Below, one piece after another: positions 5,766 to 7,328 of a stretch of DNA of 7,328 nucleotides. Source of the stretch: an uncultured Mollicutes bacterium (GTDB taxonomy: Bacteria; Bacillota_I; Bacilli_A; UBA3375); contig UWSE01000022.1 in assembly GCA_900551955.1 (NCBI GenBank), positions 1 to 7,328 on the forward strand. The letters run 5' to 3'. The notes beneath the pieces were generated by a model that had not been told where the DNA came from, made no database searches, and saw only the letters and a program-made list of their open reading frames with translations. Within the stretch, counting starts at the first letter, position 1, and the number at the start of each line of letters is the position of its first letter. Position numbers and translations under genes: made by a program.

Positions 5766-7153
5766 CATTCCGTATCTTTAATGCCTACTTCTTTAGCTTT
5801 AAAGACTGGATCTTTACCTTCACGTTTTTGTTTACGATAATCTTCTAAACATTTAAACGCTACTTTCCCAAGTAAAATGATTGCGATAATATTAACAAGT
5901 GCCATCAAGCCCATAAAAATGTCTGCTAAGTTCCAAGCAATTTGTAAATTAGCCATTGCTCCTAATACTAATGGAACTAAACATATTAAACGGAAAATAA
6001 TTAATCCTAATTTATTGTTTTCAAATATAAATTTAAAGTTACTTTCAGCATAAGAATAGTTACCAATAATTGATGTAAAGGCAAATAACAAAATTGCTGC
6101 TGTAATAAAGAAGATTCCAACATGTCCAAACTCTAATAGAAATGCTGATTGTACTCTTCCAATTCCTTCACCAGTTGCATCTTTTGCTAGTAAGATAAAA
6201 ACAGCAGTGGCAGTACAAATTAATAGTGTATCAATAAATACTGAAATAACTTGGGCTAAACCTTGTTTAACTGGGTGACTTACATCAGCTACAGCTGCTG
6301 CATTAGGACTTGATCCCATTCCTGCTTCGTTAGAGAAAAGTCCACGTTTAACCCCATACATAATTGCTGCACCAGCAGCACCTCCAGCTCCAGCTTGGAA
6401 ACTAAATGCTTGAGAAAAAATATCTCCAATTACACCTGGCACCATACTAATATTTTTAACAATAACAAATAACCCTAAAGCAATATATAAAGCTGCCATA
6501 ATTGGCACTACTACTGAAGAAATAACTCCAATACGGTGAATTCCCCCAAAAATAATCAACCCAGTAAGAACTGCTAATGTTGCACCAATCATAAAGTTGA
6601 TTGTAGTACTATTAATTCCTGTTGGTAAAAAAGGTTTTAAACTATCAGCAATATTAAATGATTGTAATGCATTAAAACCAAATGCAAAACATAAAATTAA
6701 TAGGATTGCAAAAATAATTCCTAACCATCTTGCTTTTAAAGCTTTTTCAATATAATAAGCTGGTCCACCTCTAAATGAGTCACCATCTTTTTCTTTATAT
6801 ACTTGAGCTAATGTTGATTCAACAAACGCAGAAGCAGCTCCAATTAAAGCAATTAACCACATCCAGAAAACTGCTCCTGGTCCTCCAATTGTAATTGCAA
6901 CAGCTACCCCAGCAATATTACCTGTTCCAACGCGGGAAGCTGTTGAAATCATTAACGATTGAAAAGAAGAAATCCCCCCTTCTTTACCATCTTTTTTGGC
7001 TAATAATTGTTTAAACCCATCTTTTAATAATGTTATTTGCACAAACTTTGTACGAAACGTAAAATACAAACCGGCTACTATAAGTAATATAATTAAAATA
7101 TAAGTATATAAAAAGTTACTTATGTTGTCTGTAATAAATGTCAATTTTTCCAT
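5756..7153 (-). CDS. alsT: Amino acid:cation symporter, AGCS (alanine/glycine:sodium) family
   Basis: This is a cytoplasmic-membrane secondary transporter that takes up alanine, glycine or a related amino acid (glutamine in some Firmicutes) with sodium or protons (TC 2.A.25). The 465-residue length is usual for the family, with about 10-11 hydrophobic helices starting near residues 15-31. The family signatures are clear: SFQSLMISTASRVGTGNIAG at 63-82, then a Gly-rich helix AITIGGPGAVFWMW at 86-99, FRGGPAYYIEKAL at 127-139, and GVKRGLFSNEAGMGSSPNAAA at 267-287. The charged tail from about 433 to 465 (LEDYRKQKREGKD) is typical of a cytoplasmic C-terminus. GGAG lies 4 nt before the ATG and partly coincides with the tandem stop of the upstream gene, only 10 bp away, so the two are probably one operon. 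I see no promoter between them. The exact substrate and coupling ion are inferred from the family. alsT is a family label rather than proven orthology. Confidence 0.95.
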   Translation of the reverse strand: MEKLTFITDNISNFLYTYILIILLIVAGLYFTFRTKFVQITLLKDGFKQLLAKKDGKEGGISSFQSLMISTASRVGTGNIAGVAVAITIGGPGAVFWMWLIALIGAASAFVESTLAQVYKEKDGDSFRGGPAYYIEKALKARWLGIIFAILLILCFAFGFNALQSFNIADSLKPFLPTGINSTTINFMIGATLAVLTGLIIFGGIHRIGVISSVVVPIMAALYIALGLFVIVKNISMVPGVIGDIFSQAFSFQAGAGGAAGAAIMYGVKRGLFSNEAGMGSSPNAAAVADVSHPVKQGLAQVISVFIDTLLICTATAVFILLAKDATGEGIGRVQSAFLLEFGHVGIFFITAAILLFAFTSIIGNYSYAESNFKFIFENNKLGLIIFRLICLVPLVLGAMANLQIAWNLADIFMGLMALVNIIAIILLGKVAFKCLEDYRKQKREGKDPVFKAKEVGIKDTECWN

Positions 7154-7163
7154 ATTTCTCCTA

Positions 7164-7328
7164 TTATTTGTTGGCTTTTAATAATTTGTTTAAATAATAT
7201 ATACTCACTAAATCTAAAATACTAATAATAATTAGTCCTGCTCCAAATACCATCGCAATTACTTCATAAGTTTGTAATGGTAAGAACATAAATACAATTC
7301 CTAAAAAAATAGGTACTCCCACACTAAG
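7164..7328 (-). CDS. C-terminal fragment of a small membrane protein, DUF308/HdeD-like
   Basis: An open frame enters from the window edge and ends with tandem stops TAA TAG, giving 54 residues with no start visible. The fragment begins LSVGVPIFLGIVFMFLP and has two hydrophobic helices, about residues 3-18 and 22-46, joined by the short turn PLQTYE, then a basic tail LNKLLKANK. The pattern GI-x(5)-LP-x-Q-T, then a helix ending in a Gly/Ile/Ser-rich stretch, resembles the repeated helix pairs of DUF308/HdeD proteins (acid-resistance membrane proteins in E. coli), but the fragment is too short to be sure. It is followed after 10 bp by alsT, with alsT's ribosome binding site abutting the second stop codon, which suggests co-transcription. 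The region otherwise lacks any gene signal. Confidence 0.6.
   Translation of the reverse strand, partial: LSVGVPIFLGIVFMFLPLQTYEVIAMVFGAGLIIISILDLVSIYYLNKLLKANK

Noticed and set aside
5657..5848. Plus-strand open frame of 63 codons that looks hydrophobic
   Set aside because: It spans the end of alsT, the BI-1 promoter and the BI-1 start on the other strand; the hydrophobic look arises from AT-rich complement sequence.
1..7328. Undescribed defence, mobile or biosynthetic system
   Set aside because: I found no transposase, integrase, direct repeats, CRISPR array, toxin-antitoxin pair or biosynthetic cluster; every complete gene belongs to a recognised family.

Overview
The window is about 7.3 kb of AT-rich DNA with a compact, co-oriented layout. 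All six genes I can support lie on the minus strand, so transcription runs from high to low coordinates. The low GC content, AAGGAG-type ribosome binding sites, sigma-A-like promoters, the MEP isoprenoid gene ispG and a bile salt hydrolase together suggest a gut-associated low-GC Firmicute, perhaps in the Erysipelotrichia/Coprobacillaceae range. Tryptophan is encoded by TGG, so this is not a UGA=Trp mollicute. The taxonomic placement is an inference; no marker in the window fixes the species.

Reading in the direction of transcription: (i) 7328-7164 is the C-terminal end of a small membrane protein, probably of the DUF308/HdeD type. Ten bases later comes alsT (7153-5756), an amino-acid:cation symporter of the AGCS family, very likely in the same operon. 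(ii) A promoter at the very end of alsT drives a seven-helix Bax-inhibitor-1-like membrane protein (5707-4895), which ends at a strong 13-bp hairpin terminator. (iii) A near-consensus extended -10 promoter (4821-4849) starts a three-gene unit: ispG (MEP pathway), aspS (aspartyl-tRNA synthetase) and an alpha/beta hydrolase of the monoacylglycerol lipase type. Gaps are 42 bp between ispG and aspS and about 1 bp between aspS and the hydrolase. This unit ends at a 10-bp hairpin terminator whose stem includes the last bases of the hydrolase stop codon. (iv) A separate promoter drives a choloylglycine hydrolase/bile salt hydrolase (962 to beyond base 1), whose last few residues are cut off by the window edge.

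The genes are mostly housekeeping and transport functions that are neighbours rather than one pathway. The bile salt hydrolase stands out: it has its own promoter, an insertion of about a dozen residues compared with textbook enzymes in a region that contributes to the substrate pocket, and a codon choice richer in C-ending codons than its neighbours. Its -10 region is almost identical over 19 bases to that of the Bax-inhibitor-like gene, which may mean shared regulation. I see no mobile element, CRISPR array, tRNA or rRNA, and no sign of an undescribed multi-gene system.
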